A stretch of DNA of 64,000 nucleotides from Sipunculus nudus (Eukaryota; Annelida; Sipuncula; Golfingiida; Sipunculidae): positions 3,798,339 through 3,862,338 of the forward strand of contig CM049316.1 of assembly GCA_026874595.1 (NCBI GenBank), read 5' to 3'. Shown in pieces: positions 62,436 through 64,000 of this stretch. Each line of letters begins with the position of its first letter. Within the stretch, counting starts at the first letter, position 1. The translations under genes were made by a program, and so were the position numbers. Under the pieces are notes generated by a model. It was not told where the DNA came from and ran no database searches. It was given only the letters and a program-made list of their open reading frames with translations.

Positions 62436-64000
62436 TATTGTGTCTGCTGTGCAGTCACGGTGTAAGTAACCCAAAAATGAAAAGATGTGCATAATCCCCG
62501 CATATCCCTGTCATCGTGAAATATTTGAATAAATTATATCTTACCAATTTTCAGAAATGTCGCAGACAGTAAATAGATGAAAGTGCGTCATTTTTTATAC
62601 TCTAATGATTTTAATTTCAAAGTGCTTAATATACGCAAAATGTCTAACAATTTTCAGAGATGTAGTTATACAACAGATTAAATAAAATGACCTACTTTCA
62701 CTCTGAATTACATATGGAAAAAAATTAGTGGAAATTCATAAAGCCTCTGCTGTAAATTGATGTAATTCGAACTGAATTAAGAGGTTTGAACACGATTTAG
62801 TATTAAAATGACACACCCCTATTCATTAGTTTTTATTTGTAGAAATAAAAAAATGTAAAAAAATGGCATCATCATTCGATATGTCCCTGCCATCATGCAA
62901 TATTTTTTAACCAAATTGATTTACCATTTTCCAGAATCATTGCACACACGTCTCGCGACTTGTGTCAGGGGCTTTTATAAATATATGTTGGTATATAATG
63001 TTACTTTAACATGTACATGTATTTATCTGGGGGGGGGGGGGGGGCGCATCACGCAATTGGTTTTCGTACAACCCGCGCGCGGAAACCCGATCGTGGAAAA
63101 CGGACCTTACTGAAGAAAGTGTTGCTAGTACTGATACACAGAGAAAGCATACATACTGTTATCATGCAAGGGTTGAAATAAGCAGGGGCGTCAGTAATGG
63201 GGTTAGGGGTATATCCCCCCATGCACTTTTTGGCAAAGGGGGGGGGGGGCATGTAATCATCCCCCCCCCCAACTATTAATAGATGAAATATATTAATAAA
63301 TAGAATTATATGCTTGGTTCCATTTATGAGTTTACTGTGAAATATTATATCTAAACCTGGTTTAGAATTAACTTATACTGGAAACATATTACAATGTACT
63401 TAATTGTAATATATTTAAAATGTGATTAAATAAATATATATTTGAAATTAGTCATACATGTGCTAATATTTGAAATGTGTCATACAGGCGTTAAAAAGAG
63501 ACATACATATATGTGTCTGCGATTCATCCCCCCCCCCCCCCCACCATAAATTGACGTTGCTGGAAATAAGACAGACAATTATGTACTGGACACATTTGTG
63601 AAAGCTTAATACTGCAGTTGCCTCATCCAGAACATGTTCAGCATAAGGTTTTCATGCTGGAAGTATTAATTCCTTACTTGTAAAAAAACTCTTAAATACA
63701 GAATAATCATCGTCAGAAAGAAATAAGTCTGGGACACAAGAACCTGTATTTGTGATCTGTCATATACAGCCTGTCCTGTTCTCAAGAGTAAAAAAATAAA
63801 TGTATTAGAATGCAAGGTTTGTTCGTTTCATCGTGGAATACGGCTCAATTATGGATCGCAAGATTGATGCGAATCCATCTGTTCATCGATATACCAGCCA
63901 CATATGATTCTGACGTGCTCTGTCGGAGCGAGATATTCTCTGGGAATTTTTGTAGGATCCTTTATATGCAGACGGACTGAATGTCTTCTTAATTATCAAA
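62436..64000. other. AT-rich stretch with several G/C runs, no gene recognised
   Basis: Long G or C runs occur at about 63031-63043, 63239-63249, 63262-63271 and 63528-63542. No exon, RNA gene or delimited repeat is evident. Confidence 0.5.

Overview
The window is animal nuclear DNA, most likely from a bivalve mollusc. The reasons are spliced genes with GT-AG introns, AT-rich non-coding DNA with many short repeats, and several elements built like the 'pearl'/Helentron-associated repeats known from bivalves (terminal hairpins around tandem core repeats). No prokaryotic operon, phage or CRISPR structure is present.

Three protein genes can be assembled exon by exon, and in each the codon phases close over the whole coding sequence. 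(1) On the minus strand, 27010 down to 6744, nine exons encode a 488-residue protein with a ubiquitin-like domain, ankyrin repeats and a charged C-terminal tail; it looks ANKRD60/ANKUB1-like. (2) On the plus strand, 27624 to 43471, nine exons encode a 244-residue NDUFV2, the 24-kDa 2Fe-2S subunit of mitochondrial complex I. (3) On the plus strand, 52554 to 56098, five exons encode a 155-residue CIAO2B/MIP18 protein of the cytosolic iron-sulfur assembly machinery. Genes 1 and 2 are divergent and share a 613-bp promoter region with a perfect RFX-type X-box. Genes 2 and 3 both concern iron-sulfur proteins, but nothing shows co-regulation.

Mobile DNA makes up much of the rest. Intron 6 of the ankyrin gene holds a complete but decayed 7-kb GC-rich DIRS-type (tyrosine recombinase) retrotransposon at 14352-21404, with inverted terminal repeats and an internal complementary region. 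A 1.4-kb TA-flanked inverted-repeat element sits inside its recombinase gene. NDUFV2 intron 1 holds two 1.7-kb pearl-like elements tail to tail, one of them inside an arm of an older palindrome, plus a 310-bp MITE. NDUFV2 intron 6 holds a third element of the same architecture with 325-bp tandem repeats.

The 44.5-52 kb and 57.5-62.4 kb stretches are mostly a second repeat family that begins TAGCTCAGCTGA. Between them are an 845-bp Mutator-like foldback element with a perfect 9-bp target duplication and a 36-bp perfect hairpin. A 12-bp palindrome, GGTGGCGCCACC, recurs in at least four otherwise different repeat families and is the most striking unexplained signal. The stretches 0.5-5 kb, 10.1-13.8 kb, 47.6-49 kb and 62.5-64 kb show no gene that I can support.
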